From assembly GCF_900115595.1 (NCBI RefSeq), contig NZ_FOXA01000007.1, positions 62,001-126,000 on the forward strand: 64,000 bases of DNA, in the 5' to 3' direction. Both the position numbers and the translations under genes were made by a program. The notes under the pieces are model-generated. The model saw only the letters and a list, made by a program, of their open reading frames with translations. It did no database searches and had not been told where the DNA came from. How positions within the stretch are numbered: position 1 is the stretch's first letter; every line of letters begins with the position of its first letter. The DNA is from Tranquillimonas alkanivorans. Lineage in GTDB: Bacteria > Pseudomonadota > Alphaproteobacteria > Rhodobacterales > Rhodobacteraceae. Shown piece after piece: positions 41,537 to 51,517 of this stretch.

Positions 41537-42460
41537 ATGACCGACCACACCCGCACCGGCGCCGGCGTCCGCGTGCGCCAGCTTGAAGCCTTCCAGGCAG
41601 TGGCGCAGACCGGCAGCTTCACCCGCGCCGCCGCGCTTCTGGGCGTGTCGCAGCCCGCCGTCAGCCGGCTGGTGCGCGATTTGGGGGCATCGGTGGGCGT
41701 GCCGCTTTTCGCCCGCGACGGCGGCGCGATGGTCCCCACACAGGAGGCGCGCTACCTGCTCAGCGAAACCGGCCGCGTGCTCGAGGCGCTGTCGGGGTTC
41801 GAAAAGCTGACGCGCGAGTTGCAGGGCCAGCCGCAGGGGCGGCTGCGGATCACCTGCCTGCCGGGATTCGCCACCGTCCACCTGCCCTCGGTGCTCGCCC
41901 GCTTCCTGTCGCAACGCGAGGGCGTGTTCGCCACGCTTGAACCCGACCGGCCCGAGCGCATCCTCGACTGGATCGTGGCCGAGAACTGCGACATCGGCCT
42001 GACCGCCGACTTCGAGGGCCACGCCGCCGTCACCCGCACCCGCGTGCAGGTCCGCACCGTCTGCGTACTGCCGCCGGGCCACCCGCTGGCGGCGCGCGAC
42101 GAGATCACGCCCCACGACCTGCGCGGCGAGAGGCTGATCCACGCGCGCCGGGACGAGCCGTTCTGTTGCAGCCTGATGCGTGCGTTCGACGAGGCGGGCG
42201 TGCAGCCGCGTTCGACCGTCGAGACGCGCCAGTTCTCGGCCGCCTGTCGCATGGTGGCCGAGGGCTTCGGCGTCACCGTCGTCAGCGAGCTCGACGCGCG
42301 CGAGTACCTGCATACCGGGATCGCCATCCGGCCGTTCTGGCCGCGCGTGCCGCACAACCTCGATATCCTGCTGTCGCGCCTGTCGCCGCAGTCGGTCCTG
42401 GCGCTGGAGTTCGTCGAGGCGTTCGTTGAGAGCCTTGCGGACGTACGGCTGGAGCGCTGA
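41537..42460 (+). CDS. LysR-family transcriptional regulator
   Basis: A 307-residue LysR protein. The N-terminal helix-turn-helix is QLEAFQAVAQTGSFTRAAALLGVSQPAVSRLVRDL split over residues 14-50, followed by a linker helix. The effector domain begins GRLRITCLPGFATVHLPSVL and includes AENCDIGLTADFEG. It is divergent from ugpB and probably controls that operon, or else the converging dehydrogenase gene; the stop codons of the two abut (TGATCA). Effector unknown. Confidence 0.92.
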   Translation: MTDHTRTGAGVRVRQLEAFQAVAQTGSFTRAAALLGVSQPAVSRLVRDLGASVGVPLFARDGGAMVPTQEARYLLSETGRVLEALSGFEKLTRELQGQPQGRLRITCLPGFATVHLPSVLARFLSQREGVFATLEPDRPERILDWIVAENCDIGLTADFEGHAAVTRTRVQVRTVCVLPPGHPLAARDEITPHDLRGERLIHARRDEPFCCSLMRAFDEAGVQPRSTVETRQFSAACRMVAEGFGVTVVSELDAREYLHTGIAIRPFWPRVPHNLDILLSRLSPQSVLALEFVEAFVESLADVRLER

Positions 42461-43390
42461 TCACCAGTCGAACGGTTCGACCACCCGCCGCCGGCCCAGC
42501 GTGAAGGCGTCGGCCACGTGCACCATCGGGGCAAGGTCGACCTCGGACGTGCCGGCGCGCACGAGTTCGGCCATGCGGGCGTAGAGCCGGGGGTATTCGC
42601 GGTCCGGCCCCTCGACGGGCGCGGCGCCCTCGGCGCGGAAGGTGGCGCCGCCGTCGCTCAGCCGCATGGTCCCGGCGTCGGTCTCGGCCTCGATGTCCCA
42701 GGTCTGCGGCCCCTCCTGCCGCCAGTCGAACACCGCCGACACCTCGGCCCCGCCGGGATGGGCGAAGTCGAGCTCGGCGGCGATGGGCGTGTCGCGGTTC
42801 CCGGGGAAGTCGAGCACGGCGCGCGACAGGTGCACCGGGGCGGGCAGGATCTCGGTCAGGATGGACAGCGCGTTGATGCCCGGGTCGAAGACACCCAGCC
42901 CGCCGGCCTGCCAGATCCATTCCTGCCCCGGATGCCAGCGGCGCACGTCCTCTTTCCACGTCACGCGCAGGCGCTTCAGCTCGCGTTCGGCCAGCCACTC
43001 CTTCGCCGCCGCCACGCCATGCGCCATGCGGCTGTGCCAGGTGGCATGGAGGGTTACGCCCGCCGCCTGCGCCTGCGCGGACAGAGCGTGGCACTCGGCC
43101 AGCGTTGCGCCCGGCGGCTTTTCCAGCATCACGTGCCGTCCCGCCCCGATGGCGGCCGCGGCCATGGCGAAGCGCGGCACCGGCGGCACGGCGAGCGAGA
43201 CGACACCGATATCGGGCCGGGCTTCCAGCATCTGCGGCAGGTCGGCGAAATTCTCGACGCCGTCCACGCCGCCCGACCGGCTGACGGTGGCGGCCAGCGT
43301 CCAGTCGGGATCGGCGTTGAGCGCGGGAATGTGCTGATCCCGGGCGATCTTCCCGATCCCCACCAGCGCGACGGACAGCGGCTCGGCCAT
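42461..43390 (-). CDS. D-galactose/L-arabinose 1-dehydrogenase-like Gfo/Idh/MocA oxidoreductase
   Basis: A 309-residue NAD(P)-dependent sugar dehydrogenase. VALVGIGKIARDQHIPAL is the Rossmann motif, HVMLEKPPGATLAE gives the EKP catalytic loop, and ATWHSRMAHGV, VTWKEDVRRWHPGQEWIWQ and GGLGVFDPGINALS match Azospirillum L-arabinose/D-galactose 1-dehydrogenase. It would oxidise the sugar to its lactone in a non-phosphorylating pathway; the lactonase and dehydratase are not nearby. It ends directly against the LysR gene. Confidence 0.87.
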   Translation of the reverse strand: MAEPLSVALVGIGKIARDQHIPALNADPDWTLAATVSRSGGVDGVENFADLPQMLEARPDIGVVSLAVPPVPRFAMAAAAIGAGRHVMLEKPPGATLAECHALSAQAQAAGVTLHATWHSRMAHGVAAAKEWLAERELKRLRVTWKEDVRRWHPGQEWIWQAGGLGVFDPGINALSILTEILPAPVHLSRAVLDFPGNRDTPIAAELDFAHPGGAEVSAVFDWRQEGPQTWDIEAETDAGTMRLSDGGATFRAEGAAPVEGPDREYPRLYARMAELVRAGTSEVDLAPMVHVADAFTLGRRRVVEPFDW

Positions 43391-43460
43391 GAAACTCCTC
43401 CTTCTCGACCCTCGCCGCCTTTGTGGCGCGCGCGCCGCGGCGGCGCAACAGCGGTGGCGG

Positions 43461-45008
43461 TCAGCCCGTCGGGGCGAGGTCGCGCAGGACGGCCGGCAGC
43501 GTCTCCGGCAGATCCTCGGCGATCAGGCCGGGGCCGAAGCGGCGCGCGGTCTCGGCGTGCAGCCAGACGGCGGCCTCGGCGGCCTCGAACGCGGGCAGGC
43601 CGCGCGCCAGAAGGCCGGCGACGAAGCCCGCCAGCACGTCTCCCGCCCCGGCGGTGGCCAGCCACGGCACCTCGCGCGCGCGCACGGCCGCGTGCAGCGA
43701 CAGCCGTCCGTCCGGCGCGGCCACCACCGTGTCCACGCCCTTGAGCAGCACGACAGCGCCCGACCGCGCCGCCGCCTCGGCCGCCGCGTCGGCCTTGGAA
43801 TAGGCCGGGCCGTGCTCCGGCACGCCCTTCAGCCGCCCGGCGAGGTCGGGAAACAGCCGCGCGAACTCGCCCGGATGCGGCGTGAGCACCGCGCCGGGAT
43901 GCAGCGCGGCGAACAGCGTCTCGGGATCGTCCTTGAAGTTGGTCAGGGCGTCGGCGTCCAGCACCGTACCCCGCCCGGCGCGCAGGGCCGTCAGCACCGT
44001 GTCGCGCACGCCGTCGCCATGGCCCAGCCCGGGGCCGAGGCAGAGGGTGTCGAGCCGGGCGTCCTCCAGCATCTCGCCCAACGCCACCGCGTCGGCCACC
44101 GGGCGCAGCATGATCGCGTCGAGCCGGCCGGCATTCTCGGGCACCGCGTCGGGCGGGCAGCCCAGCGTCACTAGCCCCGCGCCCATGCGAAGCGCCCCGC
44201 GCGCGGCCATGCGCGCCGCGCCGCCGCGCCCCGGCCCGCCCGACAGGACCAGCACATGGCCGTGGGCGTACTTGTGCCCACCCCCCGCCTTGCCGAGCGC
44301 CCGCGGGTCGAGCGTGGCGGCGTCCGGGCAGCGGGCCACCGCCGGGTCCCGCGACGCCTCTTCGACCTCGCGGGCCAGCCCGATGGGCACGACGGCGAGC
44401 GCACCGCTGCGCGCCGCGCCCTCGGCCATGAGGTGCCCGCGCTTGGGCGCGTCGAAGGTGACGGTCAGCGCGGCCTGCGCCGCCCGGTCGGGGTCGGCCA
44501 GCAACCGACCGCTGTCCGCGCAGATGCCGCTGAGGATGTCCACCGCCACCAGCGGCCGCCGCGCGGCACGGTGCAGAAGCCCCGCCAGGTCGGGCGACAG
44601 GGGCCGCTGGAGCCCGGTGCCGAACAGCGCGTCGACCACCAGGTCGGCGGCCTGAAGCGCGTCATCCGGCGTCTCGTCCAGCGGCAGGACCTCGCCGCCC
44701 CAGTTGCGGCAGGCGGTCGCCGCGTCGCCCGTGAGCCGGGCGACCTCGCCCAGCAGGCGCAGCTCGACCCGCCAGCCGCGCGCGCGCAGCAGACGCGCGA
44801 CGACGAAGCCGTCGCCGCCGTTGTTGCCCGGCCCGCACAGCACCAGCGCCCGGCCGGGTACGGCGGCGAGCGCCGGAAAGTAGTCGAGAATGGCCGAGAC
44901 CACGCCCTCGCCCGCCCGCTCCATCAGGCCCTGCCCGGTCACGCGGCCGCTGTCGATCGCGGCGCGCTCGACCGCGCGCATCTGGTCGGATGTCAGGCAA
45001 ATGGGCAT
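43461..45008 (-). CDS. Bifunctional NAD(P)HX epimerase / ADP-dependent dehydratase
   Basis: A 515-residue fusion of the two nicotinamide repair enzymes. The N-terminal epimerase domain (NnrE/YjeF_N) has ALVLCGPGNNGGDGFVVARL and LVVDALFGTGLQRPL. The C-terminal ribokinase-like dehydratase (NnrD) has GHVLVLSGGPGRGGAARM, VLTPHPGEFARL and the catalytic TAGAGDVLAGFVAGLL. Together they restore damaged NAD(P)H hydrates. GGGGAG precedes the ATG at 45008. It is divergent from glnB. Confidence 0.94.
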   Translation of the reverse strand: MPICLTSDQMRAVERAAIDSGRVTGQGLMERAGEGVVSAILDYFPALAAVPGRALVLCGPGNNGGDGFVVARLLRARGWRVELRLLGEVARLTGDAATACRNWGGEVLPLDETPDDALQAADLVVDALFGTGLQRPLSPDLAGLLHRAARRPLVAVDILSGICADSGRLLADPDRAAQAALTVTFDAPKRGHLMAEGAARSGALAVVPIGLAREVEEASRDPAVARCPDAATLDPRALGKAGGGHKYAHGHVLVLSGGPGRGGAARMAARGALRMGAGLVTLGCPPDAVPENAGRLDAIMLRPVADAVALGEMLEDARLDTLCLGPGLGHGDGVRDTVLTALRAGRGTVLDADALTNFKDDPETLFAALHPGAVLTPHPGEFARLFPDLAGRLKGVPEHGPAYSKADAAAEAAARSGAVVLLKGVDTVVAAPDGRLSLHAAVRAREVPWLATAGAGDVLAGFVAGLLARGLPAFEAAEAAVWLHAETARRFGPGLIAEDLPETLPAVLRDLAPTG

Positions 45009-45134
45009 CGGCGCCGCTCCCCTGTTCACAAGATGCCCACGGAATGAGCGATTTGCACATTTTCGCGGCACAGCGTAGCAATTCGGCAGTGGGCCGCTTT
45101 CTCTCGCACCCTACCGAATTGTGACGCGGAATGA

Positions 45135-45518
<384 letters not shown>

Positions 45519-45605
45519 CGCGCCACCGAAACGCAGGGACATTCCGCCACCCGGGCGCCTCGCGCACCGGGACCCACATCAAACGAACCAAGGAAACGAG
45601 TAACC

Positions 45606-47012
<1,407 letters not shown>

Positions 47013-47039
47013 TCCCCGCCGGACCGGCGAGACAGCGAA

Positions 47040-47066
47040 GGGGCGCCCACCGGGCGCCCCTTTTTC
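47040..47066 (+). terminator. Rho-independent terminator of glnBA
   Basis: GGGGCGCCC (47040-47048) and GGGCGCCCC (47052-47060) form a perfect stem, followed by TTTTTCG. It lies 27 bases after the glnA stop. Confidence 0.93.
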
Positions 47067-47182
47067 GTCTCAGCGCCCGGACGGAAGGCCTTGCCGCAGC
47101 CGAATTGCCAAAGCCTCGCCCAAATCTTTCCGCATTTTGCGGCGAATCTGGCCTCGAGCAGAAAGCCACCGGGAGAAGCGTC

Positions 47183-48016
47183 ATGGCTCAGAGATTCGAG
47201 GAGACGACCGCCGTCATTTCCTACGAGGGCACAGTCCAGCTCGCCACCAGCGCGCTGGCCGAGACCATCGAGAAGAAGCTGGCCGCCAAGGGCGTCGCCT
47301 TCGACCGGACCGACCTGATCGGCACCGACGAGATCCAGTTCGTCAGCCGCGACCTCGTCGTGTCCGTCAGCCTTGATTCCGAGGACGCCGACGAGGTCCG
47401 CGTCGCGGTGGAAAGCCCCGTCGACGCGCCGCAGCCGCGCGAGATGGCCAAGACCCGCTTCCGGGTCTGCGCCGACATCGTCCGCCACTTCATCCTGAAC
47501 ATCCCCGCCAGCCGCGTCGAATGGCGCCACAAGGGCGGCCGCTACATCACCGAGCCGGGCCGCGAGACGGTCGTCGAGCGCCCCACCGTGCGCCGGTTCG
47601 AGCCGTCGGGCACCACGGCACGCCGGCGGGCCGCGCAGCGCGCGCAGACGATGGCGGTGCCGCAGATGGCCGCCGAGGCCGCCGTCGACCGCCGCCCGGT
47701 CGGCGCCGAGGCCGCGATCCGGCACGAGGCGATCGAGGCGCGGCGGCGCGCGAAGATGCGGCTTCAGCCGCTGCCGCCCGTCGACGCGATCGAGGAGACC
47801 GACCGCAACGGCATGAACCTGCCGGCGAAACTGACCCTTTACACGCTGAACTCGACGCTGTGCATCATGTCCTTCCCCATCGGGGCGGGGATGATGACGT
47901 ACAACCTGCTGTCGGGCGGCTCGATCAACGGCACGGCGCGGGCGATGGGGCTGACCGGCGCGCTGATCGGCCTGATGCACATGCCCGGTGCGCAGGCGTT
48001 GCAGATGTTCCTCTGA
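47183..48016 (+). CDS. Unrecognised protein with soluble N-terminus and C-terminal membrane segments
   Basis: A 277-residue protein with no recognised domain. The first 120 residues look globular (QRFEETTAVISYEGTVQL, FRVCADIVRHFILNIPAS), the middle is an Arg/Ala-rich helical linker (TTARRRAAQRAQTMAVPQ), and two hydrophobic segments lie at the end (TLYTLNSTLCIMSFPIGAG and AMGLTGALIGLMHMPGA). It is probably membrane-anchored and resembles nothing I can name. GGGAG precedes the ATG. Coding bias is strong, and it lies alone between the glnA terminator and a hairpin. Confidence 0.7.
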   Translation: MAQRFEETTAVISYEGTVQLATSALAETIEKKLAAKGVAFDRTDLIGTDEIQFVSRDLVVSVSLDSEDADEVRVAVESPVDAPQPREMAKTRFRVCADIVRHFILNIPASRVEWRHKGGRYITEPGRETVVERPTVRRFEPSGTTARRRAAQRAQTMAVPQMAAEAAVDRRPVGAEAAIRHEAIEARRRAKMRLQPLPPVDAIEETDRNGMNLPAKLTLYTLNSTLCIMSFPIGAGMMTYNLLSGGSINGTARAMGLTGALIGLMHMPGAQALQMFL

Positions 48017-48057
48017 CTTCCTCCCGCCGCCCCTCTCCCTCGGCGGCTCTCAGCGCG

Positions 48058-48087
48058 CACGGCCCGTCGGTCCTCCGGCGGGCCGTG
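48058..48087 (+). terminator. Stem-loop after the unknown membrane protein gene
   Basis: CACGGCCCG (48058-48066) and CGGGCCGTG (48079-48087) form a perfect 9-bp stem. There is no T-run. It lies 42 bases after the stop codon, in the convergent gap 48017-48291. Confidence 0.5.
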
Positions 48088-48146
48088 TCGCGTTCCGGGG
48101 GGCGGTCGCGGGCGGCGGACCGGCGGCCGGAACGCCCTTCGTGCGT

Positions 48147-48180
48147 GCCTCCGGCGGGAGTATTTGTAGCAAGAGGAAGA
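48147..48180. repeat. Dispersed Rhodobacterales intergenic motif (GCCTCCGGCGGGAGTATTTG type)
   Basis: GCCTCCGGCGGGAGTATTTG followed by an AAGAGGAAGA tail matches a motif I recall recurring in intergenic regions of Rhodobacteraceae genomes. It is the only copy seen in this window. The assignment is from memory, not from a search. Confidence 0.4.
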
Positions 48181-48291
48181 CAGGGGACCGCGCGGGCGGT
48201 GGGCAGAGGACGAGGGATATGTGTGCGCGGCGCGTCGGGTCGCCTGGCCTGCACGTGCGAGAGGAGGTGGCGCCCTGCTTTGGCGGGCTCG

Positions 48292-48510
48292 CTATCCGCC
48301 GCTCTTCAACTTCAGCGCCGTCTCGGTCGTCCAGACGCCGTCGGCCCCGCCCCAGTCTCCGCTCTTGACCTCGTGAACGCGCACCGATGTGTTGTCCTGC
48401 AAGGTTTTCCCGGCGACCGCTCCGAACGCCTTCGCGGTCTCGGTGATGAGGCGCGCCTTTTCCTCTTCTGAAAAGACGCCTTCCAGGACATGGATGTCGA
48501 TCAGTGGCAT
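48292..48510 (-). CDS. 4-Oxalocrotonate tautomerase-family protein
   Basis: A 72-residue tautomerase. After removal of Met, the catalytic Pro is at the N-terminus (MPLIDIHVLEGVFSEEEK), and KARLITETAKAFGAVAGK and TSVRVHEVKSGDWG follow the 4-OT/MIF fold. Substrate is unknown. It is a single gene on the minus strand, downstream of bioY by 130 bases and after a terminator. Confidence 0.82.
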   Translation of the reverse strand: MPLIDIHVLEGVFSEEEKARLITETAKAFGAVAGKTLQDNTSVRVHEVKSGDWGGADGVWTTETALKLKSGG

Positions 48511-48593
48511 GACAGCCCCCCCCAACGGGTCGCGACAGCCTAGCAGACACCGCTTGTCCTGTCCCTGTCGGCCGGGACACCTGCAAAGAAATA

Positions 48594-48617
48594 GGCGCGG
48601 CCGGGGCCGCGCCTTTC
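48594..48617. terminator. Bidirectional-looking terminator after bioY
   Basis: GGCGCGGCC (48594-48602) and GGCCGCGCC (48605-48613) form a perfect stem, flanked by AAAGAAATA on one side and TTTCG on the other. It lies 28 bases past the bioY stop on the minus strand. Confidence 0.75.
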
Positions 48618-48640
48618 GTGATTGCCGGGGTCCTGCGGGA

Positions 48641-49240
48641 TCAGGCGCGGGCGTCGCCCACGGCCTTCCACAGCGCGGGCAGCAGGAGCGCGGCCAGCAC
48701 CAGCTTGAGCGCATCGCCGATCAGGAACGGCGTCAGGCCCCAGGCCAGGATCGGCTGGTCCCAGCCGTAAAGCTGGCCCAGCCACAGCAGGCCCGGCGCA
48801 TAGATGATGGCGTTGCCGATCAGCATGGCGGCGGCCATCTTCGTCACCGACCGGTCCCAGCCCTGCCGTGCCAGCGCGCCGAGCGCGACCGCGGCCAGCA
48901 CGAAGCCCACGAGGTAGCCGCCGGTGCCGCCCAACATGTAGATCAGGCCCGACGCCTCGGCGCCCGAGCCGGCGAAGACATCGAAGCCCACCGCGCCCAG
49001 CAGCATGTAACCCAGGATCGTCGCCAGCCCGAGCCGGGGGCCGTAGGCCGCGCCGATACCGAGCACGGCGAACGTGCCCATCGTCACCGGCACCGGCCAC
49101 ATCGGCACCTTGATCTTGGCGGCGACCGCCAGCGCGGCGATGCCCAGCACCACCAGAACCGCCTGCTTGATGCGCAGCGCCGTGCCCTCGCGCGGGCCGA
49201 TCGCCTCGACCAGCACCCTGTCCGTCAAACTCGTGGCCAT
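48641..49240 (-). CDS. bioY: Biotin transporter BioY (ECF S-component)
   Basis: A 199-residue membrane protein with about six hydrophobic segments. KIKVPMWPVPVTMGTFAVL and YGPRLGLATILGYMLLGAVG are the BioY hallmarks, then GTGGYLVGFVLAAV and WGLTPFLIGDALKLVLAALL near the end. It binds and imports biotin; the ECF ATPases are not in the window, but BioY alone can work. GGAG precedes the ATG at 49240. It lies 72 bases after the DUF6314 gene. Confidence 0.93.
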   Translation of the reverse strand: MATSLTDRVLVEAIGPREGTALRIKQAVLVVLGIAALAVAAKIKVPMWPVPVTMGTFAVLGIGAAYGPRLGLATILGYMLLGAVGFDVFAGSGAEASGLIYMLGGTGGYLVGFVLAAVALGALARQGWDRSVTKMAAAMLIGNAIIYAPGLLWLGQLYGWDQPILAWGLTPFLIGDALKLVLAALLLPALWKAVGDARA

Positions 49241-49312
49241 GTCCGTCTCCGATTGTCTTGCGTTTCGCTCGGTTCTGCACCCATTGCCGCGCGCTCGCAA
49301 GAGCCACGCGCG

Positions 49313-49726
49313 TCAGCGGCGGTAGAGGCTCTCGAGCCGGTAGTCCTTGCGCGGACCGCGCACCTCCCACACCGCGCGCCATTGGGGCCAGGCGGAGAAG
49401 TCGTAGCGGACCTCGTAGCGGTCGGGGTCGCAGTCGTGATCCGCCGTCGCGTGCGGGGCGTCGAGCGCCATGAGGTGGAAGAAGCGGCCGTCGTCGAAGT
49501 GCACGGCGACGCCGCCCGGGGCGGGCCGCCAGAGGTAGCGCCGCTCGGCCGTGAGGGGCGGCTGGCCCGGCAGGCGCAGGGTGCCACTTTCGATATAGAC
49601 GTGCCCGCCCTGCCCCGACGCGACCTGCGCCTCGCCCTCGAGCCTGCCCGTCGCTCCGGCGCGGTGATCCTCGATGCACCGCGACAGGGTCCAACTTCCC
49701 TCGAAATCCTCGATCCTCAGCGTCAT
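49313..49726 (-). CDS. DUF6314-like small beta-rich protein
   Basis: A 137-residue soluble protein with beta-barrel character. DFEGSWTLSRCIEDHRAG at the start, TAERRYLWRPAPGGVAVHF, GRFFHLMALD and the end YRLESLYRR match a family I recall as DUF6314. Function unknown. The start is ATG 49726; ATG 49738 is possible. It is divergent from purB, with 124 bases between, and may be co-transcribed with bioY. Confidence 0.8.
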   Translation of the reverse strand: MTLRIEDFEGSWTLSRCIEDHRAGATGRLEGEAQVASGQGGHVYIESGTLRLPGQPPLTAERRYLWRPAPGGVAVHFDDGRFFHLMALDAPHATADHDCDPDRYEVRYDFSAWPQWRAVWEVRGPRKDYRLESLYRR

Positions 49727-49850
49727 CCTGCCTCTCATCTCAACGGCCGCAGCATCGGGCGGCGGGCGGCGAAGCGCCAGCCCTTGTGACGCAGGGATGC
49801 GCGGTCTAAGAGGCGCGCGACCCCATCAACGACGCTGCGGAAGCCTTCCC

Positions 49851-51158
49851 ATGATCCCTCGCTACTCCCGTCCCGACATGGTCGCCATCTGGTCGCCGGA
49901 AACCAAGTTCCGCATCTGGTTCGAGATCGAGGCGCATGCCTGCGACGCGCAGGCCACGCTTGGCGTAATCCCGAAGGAGAACGCGGAGGCCGTGTGGAAG
50001 GCGAAGGACGTGGAGTTCGACGTCGCCCGCATCGACGAGATCGAGGCGGTGACCAGGCACGACGTGATTGCCTTCCTCACCCACCTGGCCGAGATTATCG
50101 GCAACGACGCCGCTCGCTTCGTGCATCAGGGGATGACGAGTTCGGACGTGCTGGACACCACGTTCAACGTCCAACTCGTGCGCGCCGCCGACATCCTGCT
50201 GGCCGACATGGACGGGCTGCTGGGCGCGCTCAAGCGCCGCGCGTTCGAGCACAAGGACACGGTGCGCATCGGCCGCTCCCACGGCATCCACGCCGAGCCG
50301 ACGACCATGGGCCTGACCTTCGCCCGCTTCTACGCCGAGATGGAGCGCAACAAGCGCCGCCTTCTGGCCGCGCGCGAGGAAATCGCCACCGGCGCGATCA
50401 GCGGCGCCGTGGGCACCTTCGCCAACATCGACCCGCGGGTCGAGGAGCACGTCTGCGCGAAGATGGGCCTGACCCCCGAGCCGATCAGCACGCAGGTCAT
50501 CCCGCGCGACCGGCACGCGGCGTTCTTCGCCGCGCTCGGCGTTGTCGCCTCGTCGATCGAGAACCTTGCCATCGAGATCCGGCATATGCAGCGCACCGAG
50601 GTGCTTGAGGCCGAGGAGTTCTTCTCGAAGGGCCAGAAGGGCTCTTCCGCGATGCCGCACAAGCGCAACCCGGTGCTGACCGAGAACCTGACCGGCCTCG
50701 CCCGGCTGGTGCGCATGGCGGTGGTCCCGGCGATGGAAAACGTGGCGCTCTGGCACGAGCGCGACATCTCGCACTCGTCGGTCGAGCGCAACATCGGCCC
50801 GGACGCGACCGTGACGCTGGACTTCGCGCTGGCGCGGCTGACGCAGGTGGTCGACAAGCTGGTGGTTTACCCCGAGCACATGATCGCCAACATGAACAAG
50901 TTTCGCGGGCTGGTGCATTCGCAACGGGTGCTTCTGGCGCTGACGCAGAAGGGCGTGAGCCGCGAGGACGCGTATTCGCTGGTGCAGCGCAACGCGATGA
51001 AGGTCTGGGAACAGGGCGCGGACTTCATGGAAGAGCTCAAGGCCGACGCCGACGTGACCGCGGTGATGAGCGAGGCCGAGATCGAGGAAAAGTTCGACCT
51101 CGGCTATCACACCAAGCACGTGGACACGATCTTTGCTCGGGTTTTCGGCGAAAGCTGA
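49851..51158 (+). CDS. purB: Adenylosuccinate lyase
   Basis: A 435-residue lyase of the fumarase/aspartase superfamily. IPRYSRPDMVAIWSPETKFR at the N-terminus and FVHQGMTSSDVLDTTFNVQL in the middle are PurB marks; the signature loop is KGSSAMPHKRNPVLTENLTG near residue 265. It acts twice in purine synthesis, forming AICAR and AMP. Length is normal. An ATG further downstream is unlikely, because the conserved start is intact. Confidence 0.96.
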   Translation: MIPRYSRPDMVAIWSPETKFRIWFEIEAHACDAQATLGVIPKENAEAVWKAKDVEFDVARIDEIEAVTRHDVIAFLTHLAEIIGNDAARFVHQGMTSSDVLDTTFNVQLVRAADILLADMDGLLGALKRRAFEHKDTVRIGRSHGIHAEPTTMGLTFARFYAEMERNKRRLLAAREEIATGAISGAVGTFANIDPRVEEHVCAKMGLTPEPISTQVIPRDRHAAFFAALGVVASSIENLAIEIRHMQRTEVLEAEEFFSKGQKGSSAMPHKRNPVLTENLTGLARLVRMAVVPAMENVALWHERDISHSSVERNIGPDATVTLDFALARLTQVVDKLVVYPEHMIANMNKFRGLVHSQRVLLALTQKGVSREDAYSLVQRNAMKVWEQGADFMEELKADADVTAVMSEAEIEEKFDLGYHTKHVDTIFARVFGES

Positions 51159-51255
51159 AACAGGTGGCGGCGAGCCGCCGGGACGGTCCGCCGCAGGTGA
51201 CTTTCCCCTGCGTCAGTCTATCATTTGAGGCGTCCGGAAACAGGAGGACGTATCC

Positions 51256-51420
51256 ATGACCAAGACGCTTCTTACCGCCGTCGTCCTGGCGCTTGCGCCG
51301 GCGCTGTCGGCCAGCGCCGCGTGCTGGACGGGGCACACCGACCAGACCGCGACGTCCTGCGCCGAGGGCATGGTCTATGACGCCGAGGCCGGCACCTGCG
51401 TCGAGCAGGTCACCGGCTGA
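51256..51420 (+). CDS. Small secreted cysteine-containing peptide
   Basis: A 54-residue protein with a signal peptide (MTKTLLTAVVLALAPALSA, cut near SAA). The short mature part, CWTGHTDQTATSCAEGMVYD then AEAGTCVEQVTG, has three cysteines and a C-x-G...C-x-x-G-x-x-Y-D pattern recalling chitin-binding-like peptides. The function is not known. AGGAGG lies 9 bases before the ATG, and codon bias is strong. It lies in a gap otherwise empty between purB and fliG. Confidence 0.7.
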   Translation: MTKTLLTAVVLALAPALSASAACWTGHTDQTATSCAEGMVYDAEAGTCVEQVTG

Positions 51421-51517
51421 CCCTTCGCGGCGGGCGGATCGGTTCGCCCACCGCTCGCGGTAAGCGCGCGTTAAGCCGGCTCTGCCACCTTGGCCCCGTC
51501 AGGCGCGGAGGACGGGA

